The translations under genes were made by a program, and so were the position numbers. A stretch of 64,000 nt of DNA from Pelovirga terrestris (lineage in GTDB: Bacteria; Desulfobacterota; Desulfuromonadia; Desulfuromonadales; Geopsychrobacteraceae), in assembly GCF_014773365.1 (NCBI RefSeq), contig NZ_JACWUN010000009.1:62001-126000 (forward strand). The letters run 5' to 3'. How positions within the stretch are numbered: the first letter of the stretch is position 1; each line of letters opens with the position of its first letter. This document shows, in pieces, positions 49,744-57,927 of this stretch. The notes beneath the pieces were generated by a model. The model was not told the DNA's origin, ran no database searches, and saw only the letters and a program-made list of their open reading frames with translations.

Positions 49744-49956
49744 ATGCGTTGTCCAGTGTGTGGAAGTTACGATCAGAGTGTTTTATCAATGAAATCCAAG
49801 CAATTTGCCGAGGGGTTGGTGGAATGTTCGGGTTGCGGCAGCTCCTGGGCGATCAATCATGGTCATGCTGAAATGGTTGTTGATGCCCATCCCCAGAGTT
49901 TCCTGACGGGGCAGACTGAATGTGTCGAAGCTGACGATTATGTATGGGCCGCCTGA
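49744..49956 (+). CDS. Zinc-ribbon miniprotein
   Basis: 70 residues with SD AGAGAGG before ATG 49744. CPVC at 3-6 and CSGC at 28-31 form one zinc ribbon; an acidic tail follows (VEADDYVWAA). No export signal. It resembles small DNA- or protein-binding ribbon proteins, but I cannot name a family. An inverted repeat upstream may be its operator. Confidence 0.65.
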   Translation: MRCPVCGSYDQSVLSMKSKQFAEGLVECSGCGSSWAINHGHAEMVVDAHPQSFLTGQTECVEADDYVWAA

Positions 49957-49985
49957 GGTCTTAGTCTGCTAAAAATTTCGTGTCA

Positions 49986-50122
49986 GTTCAGCACCGGATC
50001 GGGAGTCCTATGTCAAGGGACGCTTTTCGTCATCCATGACCGCTTTTTGTCGCCGTCCATGGCGACAAAAACCCTTGCCACAGGACCCCCGACCCTGCGC
50101 AAGGATAGAGCTGAATAATTAC
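49986..50122 (+). repeat. Dispersed palindromic repeat, copy B (long form)
   Basis: Starts GTTCAGCACCGGATCGGGAG and ends GAGCTGAATAATTAC, matching copy A at both ends but carrying about 85 extra bases, including a strong hairpin. It lies between the two CxxC miniprotein genes. Confidence 0.7.
50044..50071. terminator. Symmetrical hairpin inside repeat B
   Basis: TTTTTGTCGCC / GGCGACAAAAA, a perfect 11-bp inverted repeat with a 6-nt loop. The A/T flanks mean it could terminate on both strands. Confidence 0.5.
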
Positions 50123-50142
50123 AAACTTTAAGGAGAGATATT

Positions 50143-50343
50143 ATGGAAGCACATAATTTAAGTGTAGCGGGACCCTGTCGTTGTGGTGGTCAGGTCAAAA
50201 TTTTCGGGCCCAGCGATTTTGCTCCACACAGCCATTGGGGACTTTACTGCTCGCATGATAACTGTGAGCATATGGTGAACGGCGAAACCCTGGAGGCCGC
50301 TATTCTCGAGTGGAACCACAGCCTGGAACCGGCCCACAGTTGA
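50143..50343 (+). CDS. Lar-like CxxC miniprotein
   Basis: 66 residues with SD AAGGAGAG. CRCGG near residue 13 and CSHDNCEHM near 36 make one zinc site, and the end (ETLEAAILEWNHSLE) has the WN motif typical of Lar restriction-alleviation proteins. Lar proteins modulate type I restriction, but no restriction genes are in the window, so function is open. It converges on the HhH gene. Confidence 0.6.
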   Translation: MEAHNLSVAGPCRCGGQVKIFGPSDFAPHSHWGLYCSHDNCEHMVNGETLEAAILEWNHSLEPAHS

Positions 50344-50412
50344 GCTGAAAAGAGAGTTAGCTGATCCGACCTGGGGGCGACTGCCCTCGCAGTGCGCCCG
50401 CGGGCGGCTCGG

Positions 50413-50811
50413 TTAGTTCTTTTTTGAAGTCTTTTTCTTTGACCCGGACGATTTCTTTTTGTCCTTGCTCTTTTTGGCTTGAGTGGAATTCTTTTTATCT
50501 TCTTTCGCAGATTTTTTCTTCAGATCCTTGTTCTTCTCCTTGCTCTTCTTTTTCTTCTTCTCGACTTTTTTGTCCTTGTCTTTTTTGCTGGAGTTACCAG
50601 GTGGCACAGGAGTGTCTGCTACCGCAGCTCCGATCAATAGCCGGGCGGCCTCGATCACCTGCCCGGCACGGATGGTATTGAATCCTTTGATGGCAGCCAG
50701 GTCGCCAATTCGTTTAGCGGCGAGATCTTCAGCGCTGTGGATACCATGATCAGCCAGCAAAACAGCAGTGGTCGGACCGATTCCAGGGACTTTTTCGATG
50801 GATGTTGGCAT
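50413..50811 (-). CDS. HhH protein with lysine-rich tail
   Basis: 132 residues from ATG 50811 (SD AAGGAG). Residues about 5-65 form a helix-hairpin-helix unit (VPGIGPTTAVLLADHGIHSA ... IKGFNTIRAGQVIEAARLL) that typically binds DNA without sequence preference. From about residue 75 on the chain is almost only Lys, Ser, Glu and Asp, like histone H1 tails and bacterial AlgP-type proteins. Such tails bind DNA or polyphosphate. It is the last gene of the CHAD-ParA-CYTH-RHH operon, 22 bp after the RHH gene. Confidence 0.75.
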   Translation of the reverse strand: MPTSIEKVPGIGPTTAVLLADHGIHSAEDLAAKRIGDLAAIKGFNTIRAGQVIEAARLLIGAAVADTPVPPGNSSKKDKDKKVEKKKKKSKEKNKDLKKKSAKEDKKNSTQAKKSKDKKKSSGSKKKTSKKN

Positions 50812-50833
50812 GTGAATTCTCCTTGATGGTGGG

Positions 50834-51004
50834 TCAGCTCTGTTGGTGCTCCACAACAAACCTGCGGATAAAACGCCTGATTTCACGGGCTGCGCTGGTG
50901 TCCAGTTCCTCACATAAGGCAACAAACTGGTCCCGTTCGGTAGCGTTGATACGGATCAGCAGTTGACTGTCTTTTTTGCCGCCCTTTTTCTGTTTGTTGC
51001 TCAT
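50834..51004 (-). CDS. Ribbon-helix-helix miniprotein
   Basis: 56 residues. A basic tail (SNKQKKGGKKDSQ) leads to a ribbon strand LLIRINATERDQF and two helices (VALCEELDTSAAREIRRFIR), matching Arc/ParG-type ribbon-helix-helix proteins. Its ATG overlaps the CYTH stop by 4 nt (ATGA). RHH proteins with basic tails often partner ParA ATPases or repress their operon. A palindrome at 53812-53826, upstream of the first gene, could be its site. Confidence 0.75.
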   Translation of the reverse strand: MSNKQKKGGKKDSQLLIRINATERDQFVALCEELDTSAAREIRRFIRRFVVEHQQS

Positions 51005-51513
51005 TTTTCCTCGTCGGTCTGTTGGCCGGTACCTTGACCAATATCCGCCGGTAAACCGGCGGTCGCCAACATGGCATTGCTAAAGGCACGATCCCGGGTG
51101 ACCTCACGGCCGACAAAGTCCGGCGGAACAAATTCGCGACTGTCGGCAACCGTCGCAAATTCAACTTCAAGCAGTATCAGCGGTTCCAGCGCACCGCGAA
51201 ACAGATCCATTTCCAGACAATAGCCTGACTGATCCAAGATATAGCGGGTTTTTTCAACCCGTTTTCCTGCGGTCAGGGGCCAGAGCATGGCGAACAAATC
51301 GCTGTTGATTTCTTTTTCCTGTTCCTGCCGATCCAGACCACTGCCCCGCTTCAAGGTCATGGTGCAGCACCCGGCGCGGTTGCGGATGCGCAGTTCCTGT
51401 TGTGTTTCAAGAAGCAGATAACCCTGATCGATGTTTTCACCCTGGTGGTCATCCAGAAGATCCGCCGGCAGGGAAGCAACCAGAAACTTGCGTTCAATCT
51501 CCCTGTTCGTCAT
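51001..51513 (-). CDS. CYTH-domain triphosphate tunnel metalloenzyme
   Basis: 170 residues. The ExExK signature EIERK is at residues 5-9, followed by a beta-strand series (QELRIRNRAGCCTMTLKRG, CLEMDLF, LILLEVEF) of the tunnel fold. Members hydrolyse inorganic triphosphate or longer polyphosphate, or make cAMP. Its start is directly adjacent to the ParA stop and its end overlaps the RHH start. With the CHAD gene in the same operon, polyphosphate is the likely theme. Confidence 0.88.
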   Translation of the reverse strand: MTNREIERKFLVASLPADLLDDHQGENIDQGYLLLETQQELRIRNRAGCCTMTLKRGSGLDRQEQEKEINSDLFAMLWPLTAGKRVEKTRYILDQSGYCLEMDLFRGALEPLILLEVEFATVADSREFVPPDFVGREVTRDRAFSNAMLATAGLPADIGQGTGQQTDEEK

Positions 51514-52269
51514 CTATCCAATACCTTCTAGCTGGAGTTCGACCTCTTCCCATAACGCCAGATAAGCCCTGTTCGCCTGGCGCCCGCGGGCAAAGAGGTC
51601 GAGGGGTGCGCGATGGACCCCCATTCTTTCAACATCGGTTGAATAGGGGATGGCATGGCGCAGAATACGCTTGTACCGCTGGCGCATGCCCAGGGCCGTA
51701 TCACGATGCAGCTGCTTGCGCGCATCGACCATGGAGAAAAACGGCAGAAGCTTTTTGCGGTCATAGTCCTTGTCTTTAAAAAATCGCACCAGCTGATCAT
51801 AAGTGCGTTCCGATAAGGGGGTAGGAATCACCGGCACCAGAATCAGATCGGCGGCGACAAAGATATTCTCGGCCAGGCGACTGACGGATGGTGGACAGTC
51901 GAGCAGGATCAGATCGTAATCCTGACTGATTTTTTTCAGCAGGCGCCGCAACACCGTTTCTCTGGAATCCGTCTGTTTTAACAGAATATCGAGATTGCGC
52001 AGGGATCGTTGGGCCGGAATAAGATCCAGGTTGGAATAGTCACTTTCCCTGATCTGCCCCATAAGGGCATCCGTTTGTTCTAATGTCTGTTTTTTCCACT
52101 TGCTGCCCGCTTCCGGGCGCACCCGGAAATAAAAGGAAGAGGCCCCCTGGGGATCAAGGTCGATCAACAGGGTTCGCTGCCCTGATTGTGCTGCTCGGTA
52201 GGCCAGATTGACAGCGGCGGCGGTTTTTCCGACCCCGCCCTTGAAGCTGTAACAGGCAACTATTTTCAT
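51514..52269 (-). CDS. ParA/McdA-like ATPase
   Basis: 251 residues with the deviant Walker A KGGVGKT, signature lysine K10 and P-loop K15, LLIDLDPQGASSFYF, and LILLDCPPSV. This is the ParA/MinD family used to place plasmids, chromosomes and protein cargoes along the nucleoid or membrane. There is no amphipathic MinD tail, so nucleoid binding is more likely. No parB gene is nearby; the partner is probably a protein of this operon. It overlaps the CHAD gene by 4 nt. Confidence 0.9.
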   Translation of the reverse strand: MKIVACYSFKGGVGKTAAAVNLAYRAAQSGQRTLLIDLDPQGASSFYFRVRPEAGSKWKKQTLEQTDALMGQIRESDYSNLDLIPAQRSLRNLDILLKQTDSRETVLRRLLKKISQDYDLILLDCPPSVSRLAENIFVAADLILVPVIPTPLSERTYDQLVRFFKDKDYDRKKLLPFFSMVDARKQLHRDTALGMRQRYKRILRHAIPYSTDVERMGVHRAPLDLFARGRQANRAYLALWEEVELQLEGIG

Positions 52270-53780
52270 GATCCACCATCCTGTGCCGCTGCATCTGTAA
52301 ATAGTTCTTGAAACTGTTCGGCGATCTCGGTGCCGGAAAAAGCCGCTATCATGTCAACCACCTGCCCCCGCTCATGTTGTCGTTTGCTGTAAAGTACGGC
52401 GATCAGTCCGTTGATAGCATCCCGCTCGGCGGTCTTTATTCCAGCACCGCTCAGCAAAGACTCAAGGAATAAGCATTGAGAGGAATAATCATTAAAACGT
52501 CCGAGATTGTCCTGTAACTTTTTCAGCGCCTTGATCAATCGTCGCAGCTGATCGTAAGAAAAGAGTTCAGCAAACAGTTCAAGCAGATATCTCAACTTTT
52601 TGGCTTCGATGCGTACTTCATGAACCTGCTCGTCGGGGGTTTCAGCGTCAATGCGGGCACCATATCGTTGTATCTTCTGATATTGTGACAAAATCTTGCG
52701 GCTGACCTGTTTCTTTATCGCCATACCTGAATGCCGGGCAGAGAGATCCGGTGGTTCTTTTAGCTGCAGCTTAAGTAGCTGAGCATGTTCAAGGTAATCT
52801 TCCTTTTTGAGGGTTACCGTGACCTTGCGCCAGACCTGTTGGCGACGGCGCTTCAACCGTTTAAACAGGTCATCAAGCCCAGGTTGGAAATGGGTCGGCA
52901 GCATCGCCCGGTAGTTATCCTGATCAAGCAGAAAAACATCGAGGTCACGCAGTCGGTTGGTGGCTTGAGCGATCTTTTTCAACTCGCTACGCAGCGTCTG
53001 GTAACGTTTTGGCGGAAGTGCTTTTTTAAACAGGCTGAGCAATGAGCGCGCCTTGCGTAAATTGACCCGATACTGATGGGTAAATTCGGTATCGATGTCG
53101 GCGATCAGCCCTTCTTCCTGTTGCCGTGCCAGGCGTAGCAGTTCAGCGACCATTCCCATAACCGCTTCTGTTGTTGGTTGATCCGGATTAAGATGAAACG
53201 CCGGTTTCGTTGCAGGAGGGTCCGGGTTCAGGCCGCAGCGTTTAAGTAGAAATTTGAGGGTTATTGCTGACTGGCAGGCTGTGGCTACTGAATTGAGGTC
53301 ATTTACAATAGCTTGCGCCTCCTGATCATAGCCACGCAATGACTGTATTTTCAGAAAAAAGGAGGTCGTTGGTGTTGCGTCAACAAGATGATAAAGGGTG
53401 GCGCGGGCAACAATTTTGTCATCGTTATTCAGAAAAGCCGAAGACTGCTCCTGCCATTGACTGCTAAATTGAGGCAGCAGCGCGCGTACGCAGACCAGGG
53501 GGTTCAATGCCTCGAAAAGGGGGTCATTTAGCTGTGTGATAAAGGATGGCCACCGCTTGGCATGAACAGCGACACGAAGTTGATCATCGCGATCATAGAG
53601 CTCCAGGCGCTTGCCGGCGACATGCAGCAGCACTTGGTCGGACATCCAGATCGACCAGTCGACGGTATCCAGGACACAAAGTTGGCGCTGCTCAAGTCTT
53701 TCTGCGCATACCTTCATTCTGGTTAATTGTGCCAACTCAGAAAGAGAGAGCGATTTTTTAAGCTCAAGATAATAATTCAC
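52266..53780 (-). CDS. CHAD-domain protein with degenerate CYTH-like N-terminus
   Basis: 504 residues from GTG 53780. Residues about 1-190 look like a decayed CYTH half (LCVLDTVDWSIW), as in CYTH-CHAD fusions. Residues about 215-495 are a CHAD helical bundle with the basic and histidine positions of the family (HQYRVNLRKARSLLSLFKKA, HEVRIEAKKLRYLLELFAEL). CHAD domains bind polyphosphate and target proteins to its granules. It heads a minus-strand operon with ParA, CYTH, RHH and HhH-Lys genes, all within about 25 bp of one another or overlapping. Confidence 0.88.
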   Translation of the reverse strand: MNYYLELKKSLSLSELAQLTRMKVCAERLEQRQLCVLDTVDWSIWMSDQVLLHVAGKRLELYDRDDQLRVAVHAKRWPSFITQLNDPLFEALNPLVCVRALLPQFSSQWQEQSSAFLNNDDKIVARATLYHLVDATPTTSFFLKIQSLRGYDQEAQAIVNDLNSVATACQSAITLKFLLKRCGLNPDPPATKPAFHLNPDQPTTEAVMGMVAELLRLARQQEEGLIADIDTEFTHQYRVNLRKARSLLSLFKKALPPKRYQTLRSELKKIAQATNRLRDLDVFLLDQDNYRAMLPTHFQPGLDDLFKRLKRRRQQVWRKVTVTLKKEDYLEHAQLLKLQLKEPPDLSARHSGMAIKKQVSRKILSQYQKIQRYGARIDAETPDEQVHEVRIEAKKLRYLLELFAELFSYDQLRRLIKALKKLQDNLGRFNDYSSQCLFLESLLSGAGIKTAERDAINGLIAVLYSKRQHERGQVVDMIAAFSGTEIAEQFQELFTDAAAQDGGS

Positions 53781-53811
53781 AATTGGCTACCTGTAAAAAC
53801 AGCGAAAACGT

Positions 53812-53826
53812 ATATACATTGTATAT
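53812..53826. promoter_or_regulatory. Palindrome upstream of the CHAD-ParA operon, candidate operator
   Basis: ATATAC-ATT-GTATAT is a perfect 6-bp inverted repeat about 32 bp before the GTG start. RHH proteins bind short palindromes, and one is encoded in the operon, so autorepression is a reasonable inference. Confidence 0.4.
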
Positions 53827-53905
53827 CATGAGATTGCGCTCCTCAATAACAAACAGACATGTCGCTGAAATTCCTGATACCATCCTGAAAAAACTGGTGC
53901 AACAA

Positions 53906-53967
53906 TTCAGCACCATCCTTGCCACAGGATCCAAAGGCCCTGCGCGAGGACAGGGCTGAATAGTTAC
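53906..53967 (+). repeat. Dispersed palindromic repeat, copy C
   Basis: TTCAGCACCATCCTTGCCAC at the left and GGGCTGAATAGTTAC at the right match copies A and B. Same orientation as B. It bounds the phnDCE cassette on one side. Confidence 0.7.
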
Positions 53968-54165
53968 GTTTTTTCATTATTTTTTTCGCGTTTGTTAAAG
54001 CGGGGCCAGGTCGTATCAAGGGCTAACAGTGATTCTACAACCAACAATGCTCAAAAGTCGTTAGTTGCCGGAGCGAGGGCATTTTTCATAAGGTGCGATG
54101 TTATTGCACGAAGTCTCAGCGTTTGAGGTTTCCTAAAAGCAGCATCTTAAGAGTTTCCTCAGTAA

Positions 54166-56085
54166 TTACCGGCGCACCCGTGAGAGCTTAAGCATTCGCG
54201 AGATGCGGTCGATGGTGATGGTGAGGGCGACCATCATCAGCAGATAGGTGCCGGCTTTTTCAAAACGGAACCACTCGAAATTGAAGGTGAAGAAAAATCC
54301 GAGCCCGCCGACACCGACGATGCCGAGGACAACGGCGGCGCGCACGTTGCTTTCAAACTGAAAGAAGGTATAAGTCATCCAGTCCCGCCATGAAATCGGG
54401 GCCGCCACCGAGCCGAAGCAGGCCATACGCGACCCCATGAACGACTGCTCGAAACGGCGATAGGGAATATTGTCGACCGTCTCGCTGAAGACTCGAACCA
54501 GTACTCCCATGCTGTGAATGGATATGGCGATTGTTCCCGCCACTAGGCCTGGTCCAAAAAAGGCGATGAAGAGAAAGGCCCACATCACCTCTGGAACTCC
54601 CCGCGCGATCAGACCGACGATGCGGGCTGCCGTCATGTGGATAAAGCGCAGGAGGCGGATCAACGGGTGGGACGTTTCACCGGTGAACTGATCCGGTTCC
54701 AGTTGAAACGCCAGTGTATGAGGATAAGTCAAAAGGATCGCTCCCAGCATGCCGAGCAGCGTACCGACGACGGCGATGGCTAACGGGACGGTGGACGATT
54801 TTATCACCCGCCAGACGAACCACTTCTGAAGTTCCCCTTCCCAGGCAACCCACGCGGCAGGCCGGTAAAATTCGAGGGGTCCATAATTGTCAAAGAGGGA
54901 GACGGCTTTGCCGCCCGCGCGAAACTGAGCCGCTGCCTCCGTATCCCCACGGCCCAAGACGGCAAGATCGAGGTCGGGATGCAGCAGCCGTTGGAAAAAA
55001 CGCAAATTCCCCCAGGAATCCCCCGAAACGAGCTCTGCAGCGGGTTTGAGATAATTTCTAGACTCGCCACCGGGTGCGGCATTATTCCCCCATCCCATGA
55101 ACCAGAAGGACCAGGTGAAGGCGATCAAGATGACGGCGGCGCTCACATAAGCGCGGGAGAGAGTGGCAAAGGTGCTCCGGCTTTTGACGGCCTGGGGATG
55201 ATTTGGATCATTTCGAAGTTGACGGCGGATGGAATTTGAGACGAGATCGACGGTCAGCGTCAGAAAAAGGGTGAAAAGAATCAGCGTACTGACCTTGTCC
55301 CAGGCTCCGAAGCGCACCTGATACCAGATCTCGGCGCCGAGGCCGCCACCGCCGACAGCACCGATAACGGCGGCGTTGCGGATGGCACACTCGGCGCGCA
55401 TCAGGGTGAAGCTCAGAACGCTGCGGGCGGCCAGTGGGCGAATGCCGTAGAGGAAGGTCTTCAGGCGACCGGCGCCGAGGACACGGACCTGCTCGTACTC
55501 ACGCTCGTCGATACTGTCCCACAGCTCGCTGTAAACCTTTGCGAGAATCCCGGTGATATTGAGTGCCAACGCCAGAGCGCCGGTCAGAGGGCCGAGACCA
55601 ATGAGGGCAACGAGAATGATCGCCCAGATGAAGTCGGGGACGGCGCGCAGAACGTCCTGAAGGAGTCGGCAGGCGGAACAGAGGACCGCCGAAGGTGAAC
55701 GAAGAGGGAAATTGCGCCGCCAACTGACGGCGTTCTCCTCTCCGACACACACAGAACGTGCAGAGCCTATGGCGAGGAGAAAACCGAGCACCACGGCGAT
55801 GGCCGTGCCGAGGATCGCCGCTGACAGGGTTTGTAGCGTCAACTCCCAGGAGTGTTTCAAAAACTCGCCGCTGAGCTCTGGAGAAGAGAAGGCGCCCAAC
55901 CACAGGGTCATTCGTCCGAGCGCCTGAGCGCGCTTCTGCGCTTCGGTCAGAGAAGTGACATCCCAATCTGCGGCGAAAAAGGAGGCCGCAACCAGCAACA
56001 GGATCGCCAGCAGAGCGACGAAATGCCCCCAGGGACGTTTCTGCGAATAATGGGTGAGAGCGGATGCCGGCGAAATGTCCGTCAT
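54166..56085 (-). CDS. phnE: Fused double PhnE-type permease
   Basis: 639 residues holding two PhnE permease units in one chain. The first (about 60-295) has DSIDEREYEQVRVLGAGRLK and GAVGGGGLGAEI; the second (about 420-635) has VDNIPYRRFEQSFMGSRMAC and GIVGVGGLGFFF. Between them is a soluble stretch of about 90 residues after another helix. It forms the membrane part of a third phosphonate-type importer, replacing separate PhnE1 and PhnE2. Its start overlaps the phnC stop by 4 nt. Confidence 0.88.
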   Translation of the reverse strand: MTDISPASALTHYSQKRPWGHFVALLAILLLVAASFFAADWDVTSLTEAQKRAQALGRMTLWLGAFSSPELSGEFLKHSWELTLQTLSAAILGTAIAVVLGFLLAIGSARSVCVGEENAVSWRRNFPLRSPSAVLCSACRLLQDVLRAVPDFIWAIILVALIGLGPLTGALALALNITGILAKVYSELWDSIDEREYEQVRVLGAGRLKTFLYGIRPLAARSVLSFTLMRAECAIRNAAVIGAVGGGGLGAEIWYQVRFGAWDKVSTLILFTLFLTLTVDLVSNSIRRQLRNDPNHPQAVKSRSTFATLSRAYVSAAVILIAFTWSFWFMGWGNNAAPGGESRNYLKPAAELVSGDSWGNLRFFQRLLHPDLDLAVLGRGDTEAAAQFRAGGKAVSLFDNYGPLEFYRPAAWVAWEGELQKWFVWRVIKSSTVPLAIAVVGTLLGMLGAILLTYPHTLAFQLEPDQFTGETSHPLIRLLRFIHMTAARIVGLIARGVPEVMWAFLFIAFFGPGLVAGTIAISIHSMGVLVRVFSETVDNIPYRRFEQSFMGSRMACFGSVAAPISWRDWMTYTFFQFESNVRAAVVLGIVGVGGLGFFFTFNFEWFRFEKAGTYLLMMVALTITIDRISRMLKLSRVRR

Positions 56086-56924
56086 ACCTTGGCCGACAAA
56101 ACCACGTCATCGAGATGCATCGCTCGATATTCGGCCCCGTACAGTTCGAGAAGGAGTTCGCGGTTGATTTCCGAAGGAGCGCCCTGCCAGAAGAGGCGCC
56201 CTTCTCGCAGGGCGATGACCCGCTCGAAATGTCCCTCGAGCAGCTCCAGGGTGTGGAGGTTGACCAGCAGGGTCGTTCCCATGCGTGAGGCGATATCCGA
56301 AAGCAGGGCGATAATCTCACGCCCGAGACGGATATCCAGCTGGCTGACCGGCTCGTCGGCGAGCATCACTCTTGGCTGTTGCACCATCAGCCGTGCAATG
56401 GCTACGCGCTGCTGCTGGCCGCCCGAGAGCTCTCCCGGCATCGACCAGAGCTTCTCGCTCAGTTCGACTTCACCCAGTGCCTTTCGGGCACCGGCGAGAT
56501 CCTGTGGCCAGAGAAGAGACAGGATCGCCCGCGGCAGACTCCAGTGACCGAGATGCCCCATGAGCACGTTGTGGACAACACGCAGGTGCGGAATAAGGTT
56601 ATCGTTCTGATAGAGAATCCCGATTTCGCGCCGCAGTCCCCTCAAAGCGTTGCCGCGAAGATGACCGGTATCGTGCCCCAGTGCGGTGATTCGCCCCTCA
56701 CTCGGTTTGAGGACCGCACACAAAAGACGGAACAGGGTCGTCTTTCCGGCTCCGGACGGACCGATCACTGCGACCCGCTCACCCTCCCTGATCGAGAGAG
56801 AGATATTCTTCAGGACCTGCGTAGGTCCGAAACTCTTACCGACATTTTCGGCAACGAAGACCGTCTGCGCGGCACTCTGCGCGCTACCTACACACGACGC
56901 AGCCGTTTCAATAACTGCTTCCAT
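56082..56924 (-). CDS. phnC: Phosphonate-type ABC transporter ATP-binding protein
   Basis: 280 residues with Walker A GPSGAGKTT, signature [15 protein letters not shown] and Walker B VMLADEPVSQLD. The PhnC-like block REIGILYQNDNLIPHLRVVH is present. Overlaps the fused permease gene by 4 nt. It lies 82 bp after the binding-protein gene. The base composition is visibly more GC-rich than the CHAD operon. Confidence 0.9.
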   Translation of the reverse strand: MEAVIETAASCVGSAQSAAQTVFVAENVGKSFGPTQVLKNISLSIREGERVAVIGPSGAGKTTLFRLLCAVLKPSEGRITALGHDTGHLRGNALRGLRREIGILYQNDNLIPHLRVVHNVLMGHLGHWSLPRAILSLLWPQDLAGARKALGEVELSEKLWSMPGELSGGQQQRVAIARLMVQQPRVMLADEPVSQLDIRLGREIIALLSDIASRMGTTLLVNLHTLELLEGHFERVIALREGRLFWQGAPSEINRELLLELYGAEYRAMHLDDVVLSAKV

Positions 56925-57006
56925 AAATCCTTAACAAGTTCATTGGACAGGAATGTAGGGAATAATGTAAATCCATGGATCCCTGTTGGGACAAATCCTG
57001 GCTATT

Positions 57007-57927
57007 TCACCCGCCGATGTCGACGCCTGATTCGAGCATCGCCCGGTATCCCGCCCATTCATCCAGATCAGCCTCGATGAACTTGCCAGCTTTGAGGTAG
57101 CCGAGGATCTTCCTGCCTTCCTCGGTGTCAGTCGAAAGGCTCAGCAATGCGGCGCGAAGCTCAGCGAGAAGTTTTTCCCCCAGGTCGGTACGGGCCGCAA
57201 GGCAGTAGTTGGTGAAAGCAGGGGACTTGTAGATGATCGGCGCATTTGTCTTGAGCTTGTCACTTGCCTTGTCCCATGAAGCGAAGTTCATGGCGCCGAG
57301 GGTGAAGCTCCCCGCGGCAACCTGTTGCATGACTACATCGTGGCTACCACTGTAAGCGACTGTCCTGAAGACGTTTTCGGGAGACAGACCACTCTGTTCT
57401 GTGAAGAAGTTGCGGGGCATGAGATGGCCGGAGGTGCTGCTCTTGCTACCGAAGGTGAAACTCCACTCCTTCCCTTTCGCGGCTTCGGCGAGTTCCTTCA
57501 AATCATCGACGGGGGAGATTCCTGCTGCGCCGTGGGCGATGAAATAGCTGACGAATCCCTTGTCGATATCGCGGGCACCGACTACGACAAGATCGTCATT
57601 CATCTGCATGTGAGCCTGAGCCGTCGTCACCGCGCCAAGCCATGCAAGATGTGCCCTGCCTGTCGCCAGGGCGGTAACGCTGGCGGCATAGTTTTCCACG
57701 TGCATGTACTCGGTTGGAATCCCCACAGCATCGCCGAGGTGTTTGGCTAAGGCACCGAAGTGCTCGCGCATGCGGTCGGCGTCGCCGTCGTCGGGAATGG
57801 CAGTGATGATGAGCTTTTGTGGCCGCTGATTCTCCACGGCCTTTGCGGTGGGTTCGGTACCGGGCTCACAGGCCGTCAGGGCAAAGACGCTCGCCGTCAA
57901 TAAAAATAGTGAAACTATATATTTCAT
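57007..57927 (-). CDS. phnD: Phosphonate-type binding lipoprotein (PhnD family)
   Basis: 306 residues from ATG 57927, which has AAGGAG upstream; the frame is open further but without an export signal. The leader ends LTAC, a lipobox. The PhnD/phosphite-binding fold is shown by LGAVTTAQAHMQMND, FGSKSSTSGHLMP and YSGSHDVVMQQVAAG. With the C-P lyase operon beside it, this importer probably feeds C-P lyase; phosphite is an alternative ligand. Confidence 0.88.
   Translation of the reverse strand: MKYIVSLFLLTASVFALTACEPGTEPTAKAVENQRPQKLIITAIPDDGDADRMREHFGALAKHLGDAVGIPTEYMHVENYAASVTALATGRAHLAWLGAVTTAQAHMQMNDDLVVVGARDIDKGFVSYFIAHGAAGISPVDDLKELAEAAKGKEWSFTFGSKSSTSGHLMPRNFFTEQSGLSPENVFRTVAYSGSHDVVMQQVAAGSFTLGAMNFASWDKASDKLKTNAPIIYKSPAFTNYCLAARTDLGEKLLAELRAALLSLSTDTEEGRKILGYLKAGKFIEADLDEWAGYRAMLESGVDIGG

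Larger units (their letters stand above)
53781..54165. other. 385-bp gap upstream of the CHAD operon
   Basis: Holds the presumed promoter of the CHAD operon with a short palindrome (53812-53826), repeat copy C (53906-53967) and the region after the fused phnE stop. No ORF with support was seen; no strong terminator for phnE was recognised. Confidence 0.55.

Noticed and set aside
50449-50600. TTCTTTTT-type low-complexity run as a possible repeat array
   Set aside because: It encodes the lysine-rich tail of the HhH protein on the minus strand, with mixed AAA/AAG codons rather than exact repeats.
55499-56320. Minus-strand frame overlapping the fused phnE and phnC genes in another register
   Set aside because: Arg/Ser/Pro-rich shadow of the real permease frame.
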